Shown here: piece by piece, positions 14,773 through 24,093 of the stretch
How positions within the stretch are numbered: the stretch's first letter is position 1
How the letters are laid out: every line of letters begins with the position of its first letter
Made by a program: the position numbers and the translations under genes
NCBI GenBank assembly: GCA_964551335.1
Contig: CAZKCO010000005.1
Coordinates: 186,001-250,000, forward strand
Direction of reading: 5' to 3'
Length of the DNA: 64,000 nt
Source of the DNA: Tunicatimonas sp964551335
Lineage (GTDB): Bacteria; Bacteroidota; Bacteroidia; Cytophagales; Cyclobacteriaceae
The notes under the pieces: model-generated
What the model was told of the DNA's origin: nothing
Database searches by the model: none
The model's input: the letters and a program-made list of their open reading frames with translations, nothing else

Positions 14773-17169
14773 ATGATTAAGAACTACCTCACAATTGCGC
14801 TGCGCAATCTGAATCGCCACAAAGTCTATTCACTCATCAATGTATTGAGCCTAGCCATCGGGATGGCGGCTTGTTTGGTGATTTACATTTTCATCACCGA
14901 TGAGTTAAGCTTTGATGCTTTTCACCAGAAGAAGGAACAAATCTACCGGCTCGATGAGGTACAATCGTTTCCCGGTATGAGTCCGCAGAACGTGGCTTTA
15001 TCTATGCCAGGTATGGGGCCTAACCTGCTAAACGAGATGCCCGAGATTACCGATTTTACCCGCTTTTGGGTCTGGGGCGATCTTCTGTACCAACGAGAAG
15101 ATTTGCAGCTGGTCATCAATCGTACCGCGATTGTAGATTCTACTTTTTTAGAAATCTTTGACTTTGTGTTGCTACAGGGTGACCCGAGCACCGTGCTGGA
15201 CGAGCCCAACAGCATTGTGCTCACCGAGACTACCGCGCAAAAGTTCTTCCGGGGAGAAGAGGCTTTAGGAAAACAGTTGGTCATCAATGATGATAATTTT
15301 GAGGTTACTGGAGTTTTGGCCGATGTGCCAGAAAACTCTCATCTTCAGTACGAGGCACTAGTTTCTATCAACACCGTCACCCAGGAGCGTCCGCAGTTTA
15401 ACGATCAGTGGGGGAGTAACTTTATGGTAACCTATTTGGTGTTGGCTCCGCAAACTGATATTGAGCAACTGGAAAGCAAGTTTCCTGCTTTCTTACAATC
15501 GCACATGAACGAAGAGGGAGCATCATTCTATGAGCTTTTTCTTCAGCCACTATCCGATGTACATTTAGGGTCGATGGATATTGAGCACGACTATCAGAAT
15601 TACCGCAAATTTGATGGTTCGTATATCCGAACATTCTCTATTCTAGCCTTTTTCGTGCTGGTTATCGCCAGCATCAACTTTATGAACCTTTCGGTTGCCC
15701 GCTCTACTAACCGTTCCAAAGAGGTAGGTATTCGTAAATCTGTTGGGGCTCTGAAAAAACAATTAGTAAGCCAGTTTTTAGGTGAATCCGTGCTGCTAAC
15801 GCTGATTGCTTTGGTATTGTCCCTGATCATTGCTGCCGCCTTTATTCCGTATATCAACGCTATTTCCAATCGTTCGCTCACACTGCTCGCAGTCTTTAAT
15901 CACATTGAAGTAATTGTAGGGGTGCTAATCGTAGCTTGTATCGTAGGGGTATTGTCCGGTTCTTACCCAGCCTTATTCCTTTCTTCCTTCCAACCGGCTA
16001 AGGTTCTGAAGGGGAGAATGGAGAGCCTGAATCGAAAATCATTGCTAAGAAGCGGATTAGTCGTAGTGCAGTTTGCTACGGCCATTGCGCTAATTGTAGG
16101 AACGGTGCTGGCCACCCAGCAACTTAACTTTATGAAGAGCAAAGATATTGGCTTCAATAAGGAACAGATGATGCTGATTCCGATGAGCAACGAAGCCAAC
16201 GAACAGTACGAAACGCTCCGCAACGAACTGCTCACGCACCCCGGAGTGGTGGGAGTAACCGCCTCCGGCCAGCGGATTGGGAACAACTTCCACCAAACCG
16301 GCGGAAAAGTAAAAACCGACACGTCCGTACATGAATTGACAATCTCCCAGGTCAATGTTGACTACGATTATCTGGATGTGTACGGAATTCAACTGAAAGA
16401 AGGACGGGCGTTTTCTCGCGAATACACTACTGATGCTGGGTTTAGCTTTATTATCAACGAATCGTTAGCCCAAGAACTGGGACTAGAAGACCCAATTGGA
16501 GCCCAGTTTGGTTTTGGCTGGTACGATAACGATACACTAGGCACTATTGTGGGAGTCACCCACGATTTCAACTATAATTCGCTGCACCATTCTGTCAATA
16601 CTTTGGCTATCCACGTACATCCCGAGTGGGGATTTAGTGAGCTTTCGGTAAAAGTACGGCCTGATAATCTGGAAGCCACCATTCAGGACATACAAGGCAC
16701 CTGGGAAACTTTAATTCCCAATCGCCCCTTTGAATACTCCTTCCTAGACGAGCACTTCGAGGAACTTTACCAAACCGATGAGCAAATGAGCAAGGTAGTA
16801 TCCATTATTGCCGGCTTAGCCATTATTATCGCTTGCTTAGGCCTGTTCGGATTGGCTTCTATTGCTACTGAGCAGCGTATTAAAGAGATTGGCATCCGTA
16901 AAGTACTAGGAGCTTCTCTGGTTCAGCTTCTGACGGTACTTTCCCGAAACTTCATTGGCCTCATCCTGATTGCTTTTCTCATTTCCGTGCCCATTACCTA
17001 CTACCTGTTACAAGGTTGGTTAGAAGGTTTTGCTTTCCGTATCAATATCGGTTGGTGGGTGTTCATCTTTGCCGGATTCTTGTCGCTACTGGTAGCCTTG
17101 GTAACCGTTAGTTTTCAAACTACCCGTGCTGCTTTAGCTAACCCGGTAGACTCCCTGCGGAGCGAATAA
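14773..17169 (+). CDS. FtsX/MacB-family ABC transporter permease (tandem-domain, 798 aa)
   Basis: Third paralogous permease in the row. N-terminus MIKNYLTIALRNLNRHK, first membrane helix about 20-42, periplasmic domain, helices with RSKEVGIRKSVGA, second periplasmic domain, and terminal helices with RIKEIGIRKVLGA, ending LANPVDSLRSE. No ATPase domain. Three permeases with one adaptor, one TolC and two ATPases in the same region suggests either alternative complexes or several substrates; the sequence does not say which. The gene is followed after 44 bp by a convergent gene on the minus strand. Confidence 0.93.
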   Translation: MIKNYLTIALRNLNRHKVYSLINVLSLAIGMAACLVIYIFITDELSFDAFHQKKEQIYRLDEVQSFPGMSPQNVALSMPGMGPNLLNEMPEITDFTRFWVWGDLLYQREDLQLVINRTAIVDSTFLEIFDFVLLQGDPSTVLDEPNSIVLTETTAQKFFRGEEALGKQLVINDDNFEVTGVLADVPENSHLQYEALVSINTVTQERPQFNDQWGSNFMVTYLVLAPQTDIEQLESKFPAFLQSHMNEEGASFYELFLQPLSDVHLGSMDIEHDYQNYRKFDGSYIRTFSILAFFVLVIASINFMNLSVARSTNRSKEVGIRKSVGALKKQLVSQFLGESVLLTLIALVLSLIIAAAFIPYINAISNRSLTLLAVFNHIEVIVGVLIVACIVGVLSGSYPALFLSSFQPAKVLKGRMESLNRKSLLRSGLVVVQFATAIALIVGTVLATQQLNFMKSKDIGFNKEQMMLIPMSNEANEQYETLRNELLTHPGVVGVTASGQRIGNNFHQTGGKVKTDTSVHELTISQVNVDYDYLDVYGIQLKEGRAFSREYTTDAGFSFIINESLAQELGLEDPIGAQFGFGWYDNDTLGTIVGVTHDFNYNSLHHSVNTLAIHVHPEWGFSELSVKVRPDNLEATIQDIQGTWETLIPNRPFEYSFLDEHFEELYQTDEQMSKVVSIIAGLAIIIACLGLFGLASIATEQRIKEIGIRKVLGASLVQLLTVLSRNFIGLILIAFLISVPITYYLLQGWLEGFAFRINIGWWVFIFAGFLSLLVALVTVSFQTTRAALANPVDSLRSE

Positions 17170-17213
17170 GGTTTGCTTATATGCATCCGTTTTCTGATAG
17201 CATAGATGACCAA

Positions 17214-19367
17214 TTATTGCCTTTCTTGGACAATCACCAATCCTTCGTAAGCATCTAGCTGGGCAAGCGTAAACTGAAGATAACCATCTTGCCAAGTAAA
17301 GGGAATCGTTTTTTCTTCGCGCAAAGAAAACAGATGCTGGGGTTGCTCTGAGCAACGGACTTTAAAATGTATATCCCGAACGGGAAGCGGGGCGAGGTAG
17401 GTGTTTCCGCTAAAACCGGTAATGTTTACCAAATGGAGCATCATGCCATCGGGTTCCGACTGCCCTAAGGTAGCAGGGATATTTTTGATATAGTGCTGTA
17501 GGATCACTTCTACTCTCGGATGAGCATCGGTCTGCAATAGTTGACCTGCCTCGGGAAAAAGCGTATCAATAACGTCCAATAAAATATTTTTATACTGCTC
17601 GTATCCTGAATTATAATATAAGCGTCCTACATTTAAGGGTAGCAGGGCCGCCTTTCCTTGCTCGTGCGTTTTAAGTCCCAGGGCATGGTATCCATTGGGC
17701 TCATGCCCGCCAATCTTTTCGGGTGGGCCGGGGCGACCGGGAGTGTAAATTGGCAAAAAAGCCGTATCGGCTTCCGCGAAATCGTACAAACCCAAATTAT
17801 ATTTCCAGGATAGCAGTGTTTGCTGCTTAAAGCTTTTAAATAACTGCTTGTTAGCCGGGTGTAGGTAAAAACCATTTCCATTGTGCTCCGGCTGTACCGG
17901 ACGCGCGCCAAACAGCGTTTCCAAATAGCTTCTGTTGCCAGTTAGGCTCTGATTGGTAGCAATAATCGCGGTGCCGTTCCGGCAGCTTTGGTAAATTAGC
18001 TGCATGGCGGGTTCAGAGATGTCTATAATCTGAGGAAGAATTAATAGTTTATACTGAGAAATACGATTGGCCTGATTTTCTATCTCACTGGCTTCTATAA
18101 TATCAAACTGTAAGTGGGCTTCTTTCAGCATCAATTGAATGCCCCGGTATTCTTCGGCCGCTTCCCCACCGGGCCAGTAGCCGGGAGAAATCACACAAAT
18201 CTCAGCCGGCGATTGATACCGTCCGAAGTAGGGTTCGTACTTTTTATGGAAACTGTAAAGTTCTTCCCAGGCCGCAAAGTTCCGTTCATCCTCGTAATCC
18301 CGAAAATCTCCCATCAAACTCATATCGAGACCCGAGCCGTTAGCGATGTTTTGGTACAATCGGATGATGGTTTCTTCCGGTTCTATCGCGTTGTAGCGTG
18401 ACCGAAACGAAAGCTGTTGTATGCTGGCGTTGCTCACAATTTTATCCGGATGGGAATGCGATGTATTGTTCACATTATCCGACGAGATATAGGGCCAATA
18501 CGGGGGAGTACCGGATTGAGATTCGTGTCGGATAATGTCCACGTAATCGTCCATATACGTACAAATCGCAATATTAGGATTCTTCGCTTTTACCGCTTGG
18601 TTCATTCGTTTAATCCAGTCATTGGCGGTAAATTCCTTAAATTCCTGATACTTAACGAAAGCCGGGTCGCTGGTATCTTCATTTATCGGTAAATCCATTC
18701 CGCCACTATATTCTTTAAATCGGCGTTGGTCGTGCTCATTTTGATCAATACCGTAGTACGTTCCTTCGTAGGCGTTACCGGTATGATACCCCGGCATGTT
18801 GATAAAAATACCGTCAATGGCGTAGCGGTCAATGACCTCTTCTACGATTTGAATCGCTTTTTCCTGCACGTATGGAGCATTAATAGCAGCCAAGTAAACG
18901 TCGTCGTTGGTAATACGCTCGCCATTAGGAGAAATATAAGCCCAGTCGGGGTGTTGCTCAAAGATGCTTCGGTGGATACGGCTAAAGTCAAAGCGGGTGA
19001 TTACCCGAATATCCCGCGCGTGGCACTTCTCAATAACCTCCGCAAGCATACGATCTTGCATGTAAGGGTTGACGTACTGAAAGTCAAGTTGCGTAGGATA
19101 AAAAGCCATAATTCCTCCGGCATTGATAATCAACGTATTGACCGAGAACCGCTGTAAATCTTCTACTAAAGAATCCGGATTGAGTTGGGCTTCGTAGGCG
19201 GGCAGATTGGTTTGCATCACCCGAAGATTGTTCCGCTGCCACCAGCGTAGCGAGTCAGGCCAGGCATTAGCCGATGCTGGGGCGGTAGGCTGAAAAGAAG
19301 GAGATTGGGAGAAAGCTAACCAGCAGCCTAAAAATATAATAGACCCCGTGATGAAGATAGATTTCAT
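17214..19367 (-). CDS. Secreted glycoside-hydrolase-like protein (GHL6-type TIM barrel)
   Basis: 717 residues with a signal peptide (MKSIFITGSIIFLGCWLAFS). The first ~330 residues look like a TIM-barrel of the putative glycosyl hydrolase GHL6 type: RVMQTNLPAY near the start, DFQYVNPYMQDRML, RVITRFDFSRIH, HPDWAYISPNGE, and the DGIFINMPGYHTGN segment with an Asp that could be catalytic. The middle (about 400-520) resembles a Rossmann or glutamine-amidotransferase-like domain as found in beta-galactosidase-related proteins, followed by a beta-rich C-terminus. The family and substrate are not certain. It is divergent from the sulfatase at 19573 (205 bp apart), a pairing that suggests breakdown of a sulfated glycan. 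Confidence 0.72.
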   Translation of the reverse strand: MKSIFITGSIIFLGCWLAFSQSPSFQPTAPASANAWPDSLRWWQRNNLRVMQTNLPAYEAQLNPDSLVEDLQRFSVNTLIINAGGIMAFYPTQLDFQYVNPYMQDRMLAEVIEKCHARDIRVITRFDFSRIHRSIFEQHPDWAYISPNGERITNDDVYLAAINAPYVQEKAIQIVEEVIDRYAIDGIFINMPGYHTGNAYEGTYYGIDQNEHDQRRFKEYSGGMDLPINEDTSDPAFVKYQEFKEFTANDWIKRMNQAVKAKNPNIAICTYMDDYVDIIRHESQSGTPPYWPYISSDNVNNTSHSHPDKIVSNASIQQLSFRSRYNAIEPEETIIRLYQNIANGSGLDMSLMGDFRDYEDERNFAAWEELYSFHKKYEPYFGRYQSPAEICVISPGYWPGGEAAEEYRGIQLMLKEAHLQFDIIEASEIENQANRISQYKLLILPQIIDISEPAMQLIYQSCRNGTAIIATNQSLTGNRSYLETLFGARPVQPEHNGNGFYLHPANKQLFKSFKQQTLLSWKYNLGLYDFAEADTAFLPIYTPGRPGPPEKIGGHEPNGYHALGLKTHEQGKAALLPLNVGRLYYNSGYEQYKNILLDVIDTLFPEAGQLLQTDAHPRVEVILQHYIKNIPATLGQSEPDGMMLHLVNITGFSGNTYLAPLPVRDIHFKVRCSEQPQHLFSLREEKTIPFTWQDGYLQFTLAQLDAYEGLVIVQERQ

Positions 19368-19572
19368 ATTCTTAAACTAAGAAAAAAACCAAGTGTACCC
19401 AAAAAACCTACTTATCGACCAGTCAGCAGCTCAGCCTCGAACCAGAAAACTGCTAAACTCTTACTAATTCTAATGCTTCTTACAAGTATATTTCTTTTAT
19501 TTAAGAGCAAATAGCCGAATTAATCTTTCATCATTTTTACCTATCTTGCCGGACTACTAGGCTTGATTTTCT

Positions 19573-21150
19573 ATGCTACGACCACTGTGCTACCTCACTT
19601 TTCTTTGCCTTATTTTGGGAGCTTGCCAATCAGATTCCGAAGAGTCTGAAGCAGCCCGACCTAATATTTTATTTGCCATCGCCGACGATGCTTCCTTCCC
19701 TCACATGGGAGCTTACGGTTGCACCTGGGTGAAAACTCCGGGTTTTGACCGAGTGGCGGAAGAGGGATTACTATTTACGAATGCTTACACTCCTAATGCT
19801 AAATGTGCTCCTTCTCGTTCCTGCATCCTCACCGGACGTAACTCCTGGCAACTGGAAGAAGCCGCAAACCATATTCCGTATTTTCCCGACAAATTCGTCA
19901 CGTTTATGGAAAGCCTGGGTGAAAACGGATACTTCGTAGGGCACACCGCCAAAGGCTGGTCGCCCGGACAGGTGGGTGAACGAAATGGCAAAAAGCGGCA
20001 ATTAACCGGTCCGGCGTTCAATGACAAGAAGACTGACCCTCCCGCCCAATATATTAGTAATAATGATTACGCCGAGAACTTCCGAGACTTTTTAACTGCT
20101 CGCCCTGATTCGTTGCCGTTTTGCTTCTGGTACGGTTCTACGGAACCCCACCGCCGCTACGAGTACGGTGCCGGAATAGAGAAGGGCGGCAAACAGCTTT
20201 CGGATATTGATGAAGTACCGGAATTCTGGCCGCAGGATGATACCATCCGTACCGATATGCTCGATTATGCCTTCGAGATTGAGTATTTCGATCAGCACCT
20301 GATAAAGATGCTGGATATGCTAGAAGAAGCCGGTGAACTGGAAAACACTATTGTGATTGTAACGGCTGATAACGGCATGCCCTTTCCCCGAGTAAAAGGG
20401 CAAGCTTACGAAATGTCTAACCACCTTCCGTTTGCCATTATGTGGCCGGAAGGCATTAAACAGCCCGGTAGCAAGGTAGAAGATTATATCAGCTTCATTG
20501 ACATTGCTCCTACGCTGATGGAATTAGCACAGGTTTCACCCGAAAAGAGCGGAATGCAATCCATACAGGGGCGCAGCCTTTCTTACTTTTTTGAAGACCA
20601 ACCGACCGACAGCGCTACCTGGGACTACGTACTTATTGGTAAAGAGCGCCACGATATTGGCCGTCCGCACGACTGGGGCTATCCCATTCGGGGAATTGTA
20701 AAAGATGACTACCTCTACATCCGTAACTTTGAGCCCGACCGCTGGCCCGCGGGTAATCCGGAAACCGGCTACCTGAATACTGACGGAAGCCCTACTAAAA
20801 CGTTTATTCTGGATCATCGGCAGACTCCCGGTATGACAAAGTACTGGGAGATGAATTTCGGGAAACGCCCCACCGAAGAGTTCTATAACATACGCACCGA
20901 TCCCGATTGTATCCAAAACCTGGCGTACGATCCGGAAGTGGCTCCTATTATGGAATCGATGAAGAACCAGATGCTGGCCGAGTTAAAAGCTCAGGGTGAC
21001 CCTCGTATGTTTGGCCGGGGTGAGATCTTCGACGAGTACGTTTACGCTAATGAAGATACCCGCGGTTTTTACGAACGTTACATGGAGGGAGAAGAACTCA
21101 ACGCCGGTTGGGTGAACCCTACTGACTTTGAAGAGGAAGAGTTAGACTAA
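19573..21150 (+). CDS. Sulfatase lipoprotein, heparan N-sulfatase (SGSH)-like
   Basis: Formylglycine-dependent sulfatase, 525 aa. A lipoprotein signal with lipobox LGAC (Cys18) is followed by RPNILFAIADDASF with the metal-binding DD pair (38-39) and the active-site motif CAPSR (Cys78-Arg82), whose Cys must be converted to formylglycine by an anaerobic-type maturase (not in the window). Later landmarks are FWYGSTEPHR, VTADNGMPFPR (metal site), FIDIAPTLMELA and a C-terminal subdomain ending in acidic residues. The spacing resembles the SGSH subgroup of family S1. It is likely anchored in the outer membrane or periplasm and acts with the divergent glycosidase-like protein on a sulfated polysaccharide. 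Confidence 0.88.
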   Translation: MLRPLCYLTFLCLILGACQSDSEESEAARPNILFAIADDASFPHMGAYGCTWVKTPGFDRVAEEGLLFTNAYTPNAKCAPSRSCILTGRNSWQLEEAANHIPYFPDKFVTFMESLGENGYFVGHTAKGWSPGQVGERNGKKRQLTGPAFNDKKTDPPAQYISNNDYAENFRDFLTARPDSLPFCFWYGSTEPHRRYEYGAGIEKGGKQLSDIDEVPEFWPQDDTIRTDMLDYAFEIEYFDQHLIKMLDMLEEAGELENTIVIVTADNGMPFPRVKGQAYEMSNHLPFAIMWPEGIKQPGSKVEDYISFIDIAPTLMELAQVSPEKSGMQSIQGRSLSYFFEDQPTDSATWDYVLIGKERHDIGRPHDWGYPIRGIVKDDYLYIRNFEPDRWPAGNPETGYLNTDGSPTKTFILDHRQTPGMTKYWEMNFGKRPTEEFYNIRTDPDCIQNLAYDPEVAPIMESMKNQMLAELKAQGDPRMFGRGEIFDEYVYANEDTRGFYERYMEGEELNAGWVNPTDFEEEELD

Positions 21151-21152
21151 AA

Positions 21153-21212
21153 AAACTTCCGAAGTTTACTTTCTTGTAAGCTCACTATGCTTTCGTCAAA
21201 CTTCGGAAGTTT
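21153..21212. terminator. Bidirectional terminator-like inverted repeat with self-complementary arms
   Basis: A perfect 15-bp inverted repeat AAACTTCCGAAGTTT (21153-21167) and AAACTTCGGAAGTTT (21198-21212) lies between two convergent genes. Each arm is itself a palindrome around a single central base, so alternative small hairpins are possible. Confidence 0.7.
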
Positions 21213-21229
21213 CGGTCGACTACCAAGTA

Positions 21230-21703
21230 CTATTGCGCCGTTCCACCTTGATTTTGCTCAACTTTTTCGTATACCAAGCCGGGGCCATCGCAGGCCCACC
21301 AGGTTCCGATCAGTTTGTCTTCCGACTCTATAGACAGCATCTCTTTTGGCTCCACGGAGCAGTTACCAATCAATTCATTCTCCGAAGGATAAGTCAGTTC
21401 TAAATACTCCCCATCCGATAGCGTGACAAACTCATAGGTACCGCTGGCCTCTTTTATATTGCCATCTTGCTCGCGAACCTTTTTAAAAGTATCATCCTCG
21501 TAGAGCAGGTAATATTCCTGCCAGGCCATATCGCTGCCAGTGGTAGGCGGAACATTGGCAATACTACCCGACATTTCTACCAACTGCCATTTCTCCAAAT
21601 ATGATTCTGCGTCCGATTGCTCAACCGTGGCTTCCGGACTAACTTCATCCTGGGTTTCACAGGCGGCAAACATTATCATTAAACCAATTATTAAGTATCT
21701 CAT
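21230..21703 (-). CDS. Lipocalin-like lipoprotein
   Basis: 157 residues from ATG 21703, chosen because it gives a classical lipoprotein signal MRYLIIGLMIMFAAC with Cys15; an in-frame start nine codons earlier adds a polar tail before it. The mature part begins with an acidic linker, then YLEKWQLVEMSG and a series of short beta strands (YYLLYEDDTFKKVR, SGTYEFVTL, EYLELTY, DKLIGTWWACDGPGLVYEKV), a pattern typical of lipocalin-like small beta-barrels of Bacteroidota. Cys residues in IGNCSV and WWACDG could form a disulfide. Ligand unknown; convergent with the sulfatase. Confidence 0.75.
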   Translation of the reverse strand: MRYLIIGLMIMFAACETQDEVSPEATVEQSDAESYLEKWQLVEMSGSIANVPPTTGSDMAWQEYYLLYEDDTFKKVREQDGNIKEASGTYEFVTLSDGEYLELTYPSENELIGNCSVEPKEMLSIESEDKLIGTWWACDGPGLVYEKVEQNQGGTAQ

Positions 21704-21913
21704 AGTTAATAATTCTTTACTTTCATTCATTTATACAGACAAACGATTTATTCGTTTCGTTGGAATTGCTTAACGAGTCAGAGAAAGTTTCTAATATAGA
21801 AACGAGAAAACATTCATCCATTCGGTAGGTTAATACTTCGGATAGAAGTAAAAAGACTCCTGCGACAGCCAGCACACCAATCATTTTTTTAGGAGGTCAT
21901 CATTTTTTGATTA

Positions 21914-22530
21914 ATGAAAAAACGACAAATTATTATCGTAGCGGGGATCGCTCTGGTCGTAGCTGCTGTCTTCGTCAGTCAGTGGTTAGCCGGGCGCAGT
22001 CAGTCCAGGTCCCCACAATCCCAATCTTCGCAAGCATCGGCCACGGTGGTAAGTACCCGGGAAGTGGATGTTCAGGACATTCAGTCTTACGTAGACGTTA
22101 CCGGAAGGTTAGAGGCCGAAGACAAAATAGATATTTACGAGGAGGTAGGCGGAGTGTTGCTACCGACTAACCCCAAATTTAAGGTTGGCAATCGGTTTGA
22201 AAGAGGATATCTGCTCGTAAATATTGACGATAGCGATGCTCGTCAGAACCTGCGCGCCCAGAAAAGCTCTTTTGTCACCACCCTGGCCTCGGTAGTGCCT
22301 AACCTGAAGATAGATTTTCCGGAAGCTTATGAAACATTGAAACCGCTCAACTTAACTACGAACGTTCGGAAACCGCCCTGCAACTGGGCCAGATTAACGC
22401 TACGGCTTTTCGGGATGCTCAGCTAAATTTAGTGCAGGTCCGCAAGCGGATTAATGATTTGTACTATCAGGCCAAACAAGCCGAAACCCGTCTCTATCAG
22501 GTGGCCGGAACCTTGAGCGAAGTAGTAGGT
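21914..22530 (+). pseudogene. Deletion remnant of an RND efflux operon (adaptor N-terminus joined to TolC C-terminus)
   Basis: Residues 1 to ~145 of the frame from ATG 21914 are the N-terminal half of an RND-type HlyD adaptor: membrane anchor MKKRQIIIVAGIALVVAAV, then VDVTGRLEAEDKIDIYEEV, FKVGNRFERG and LVNIDDSDARQNLRAQKSS, up to NLKIDFPEAYE. Just after, the frame degenerates, while a different frame from about 22345 reads QLNYERSETALQLGQINA, then TAFRDAQLNLVQVRKRIND and QAKQAETRLYQVAGTLSE, which is the C-terminal helix of a TolC-type protein. The rest of the adaptor, the whole RND pump and most of the TolC gene are missing. The simplest reading is one large internal deletion of an adaptor-RND-TolC operon with a junction near 22340-22355. 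Confidence 0.82.
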
Positions 22531-22571
22531 AAGGTTATAACCATAATATGCTGGCTTCTCGTGATAGTACC

Positions 22572-23507
22572 TTACATCAGTGCCCCGTCTACCGGCTGCT
22601 TCAGTTCCGGAACATTTTCATCGCCAATGGTTTCTTTCAAATCCACTTCAATCACCGTACTGATGGCGCTCATGGCTACATCCGTTTTCCAGTTCTCAAA
22701 GGGGTTAGACATGACCAACCCAAAGACATAAATCTGAAAAAATATCCACCCTATGATTATCGTCACCGGAAAAATTAACACTACGGCATTGATAGCGATA
22801 AATTTTTCTATAAACGCAAAAGGAAAGAAGAAGATGAAGAGGTTAAGAAAAGCTAGGGTGTAGTAATCGTAGGGGCGGGGCAAGGGGGTAGATTTAATGC
22901 GTTCAGCTCGTCCCTGTAAGTCAGTAATTCGAGTCAGTGTATCATCCATTTGAATGTAACTGAATGTATCCATCGTTTCGTGAGCATTCAGTTTCTTAAT
23001 AGCGTATCCCTGTAGCATCCCAATGTGGGTTACCCGATTGGTTTTACTCATTATCTGGTCAAAATCCTTTTTTCGTAGGTGCACCCCCACTTCCTGCTCC
23101 CACAGTGCTGTATCAGTTTGATTGCGCAACTGCAGCCGTAGTGCATTTACCCAGGCAATCTGCCCGCGAACAATGCGGGTACAGTTCTCCCACAGCTCTT
23201 CTGGTACATTCTTCGGGTCTACAATAGTGAGTGCCTGGCGCGTAAAGGTGCGGCTTTCATTGACAATCCCGCCCCAAATCTTGCGAGCCTCCCACCAGCG
23301 ATCGTAGGCCGATGAGTTTCTAAATCCCAGAATAACCGCCAGGGCAATACCCAATACCGATACTATTTCGATAGGGACAAGCGGATTTTCTCGCTGAAAA
23401 AGATAATGAACCAGCAGAGCCAGTCCGGCGCAAATGAAACTGTAAAGAATGTTTTTCCAGGAGTAGCGGAGGGAGGTGTCTAGCCGTAGGTGTCGTCGGG
23501 TGATCAT
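22572..23507 (-). CDS. Bestrophin-like (UPF0187) membrane channel protein
   Basis: 311 residues of the prokaryotic bestrophin/YneE family, which form pentameric ion channels. Landmarks are the basic start MITRRHLRLDTSLRYSWKN, a first helix pair (about 20-65), the family motif LGFRNSSAYDRWWEARKIWG, the RQAL-containing helical region, and two further membrane segments (about 220-265) around FPFAFIEKF. The end contains TVIEVDLKETIGDENVPELK, a conserved C-terminal segment. Homologues in bacteria have been shown to conduct cations or anions; selectivity cannot be read here. It is convergent with the RND remnant, whose tail reaches to about 40 bp from its stop codon. Confidence 0.88.
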   Translation of the reverse strand: MITRRHLRLDTSLRYSWKNILYSFICAGLALLVHYLFQRENPLVPIEIVSVLGIALAVILGFRNSSAYDRWWEARKIWGGIVNESRTFTRQALTIVDPKNVPEELWENCTRIVRGQIAWVNALRLQLRNQTDTALWEQEVGVHLRKKDFDQIMSKTNRVTHIGMLQGYAIKKLNAHETMDTFSYIQMDDTLTRITDLQGRAERIKSTPLPRPYDYYTLAFLNLFIFFFPFAFIEKFIAINAVVLIFPVTIIIGWIFFQIYVFGLVMSNPFENWKTDVAMSAISTVIEVDLKETIGDENVPELKQPVDGALM

Positions 23508-23779
23508 AGCTGATCAGGAGGTTATGGTGTAGTTTAGTGGGGTAGTCCTAACGATAATTATCCTGCCCTTCCTTCAAATAACAAATGTATCTAAAGTCAG
23601 TCAGCGATTTTTACCTGCGTTTCTAATATAGCAAAGTTTTAGCAATCAGGTGGGTAGTTCATCTACTGCACTATAGCCTCGATTTTTCTAGGGCCAGTTC
23701 TGAACCGGTAATGTTTCATAAAAAGAGAGATTGGCTATCTTAATAGAGAAAATCGTAGTCACTTTTTAAATATTTTGTC

Positions 23780-23941
23780 ATGAATTCATTCACTGTTCTT
23801 CTTCCCTTGTTGCTTTACGCGGCTCTAATCATTCTTGGTGTAGCGGTAGCCATCTATTTTATCTCTTTCCTGCGAACTGCCACGCGCTATCTCGAACTCA
23901 AGGTTCAGGAAATGGAGGATAAGCTAGATCAACAGCTTTAG
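23780..23941 (+). CDS. Small single-pass membrane protein, 53 aa
   Basis: ATG 23780 to TAG 23939-23941. The product begins with a hydrophobic stretch MNSFTVLLPLLLYAALIILG continuing to about residue 31, then a polar amphipathic helix ending MEDKLDQQL. I do not recognise the family. Support is the clean membrane-plus-coil architecture and a plausible start in an otherwise empty 586-bp spacer between bestrophin and the ABC-F gene; there is no other evidence. Confidence 0.5.
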   Translation: MNSFTVLLPLLLYAALIILGVAVAIYFISFLRTATRYLELKVQEMEDKLDQQL

Positions 23942-23988
23942 CAAATGTTTTCTACTCCAATGGTGTTATGTTGGTCTGACAGATTTTC

Positions 23989-23996
23989 TATTTTTG
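23989..23996 (+). promoter_or_regulatory. Possible -7 element of the ABC-F gene
   Basis: TATTTTTG fits the Bacteroidota TAnnTTTG -7 motif about 98 bp upstream of the ABC-F start; no good -33 TTTG is present at the right distance. Confidence 0.3.
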
Positions 23997-24093
23997 CACG
24001 AATTAAAATTTTATCCGGTTTGGGCCTGAAATTAGGAAGGGGAATTTTCTAAAGAGAGGACGATACGGGTATATCTAAAAAGCAGTAATACGT

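Noticed and set aside
21787..23631. 13-bp direct repeat GTTTCTAATATAG at 21787-21799 and 23619-23631 flanking the RND scar and bestrophin gene.
   Set aside because: A 13-mer shared by chance is expected several times in 64 kb of this composition; no other sign of an element border.
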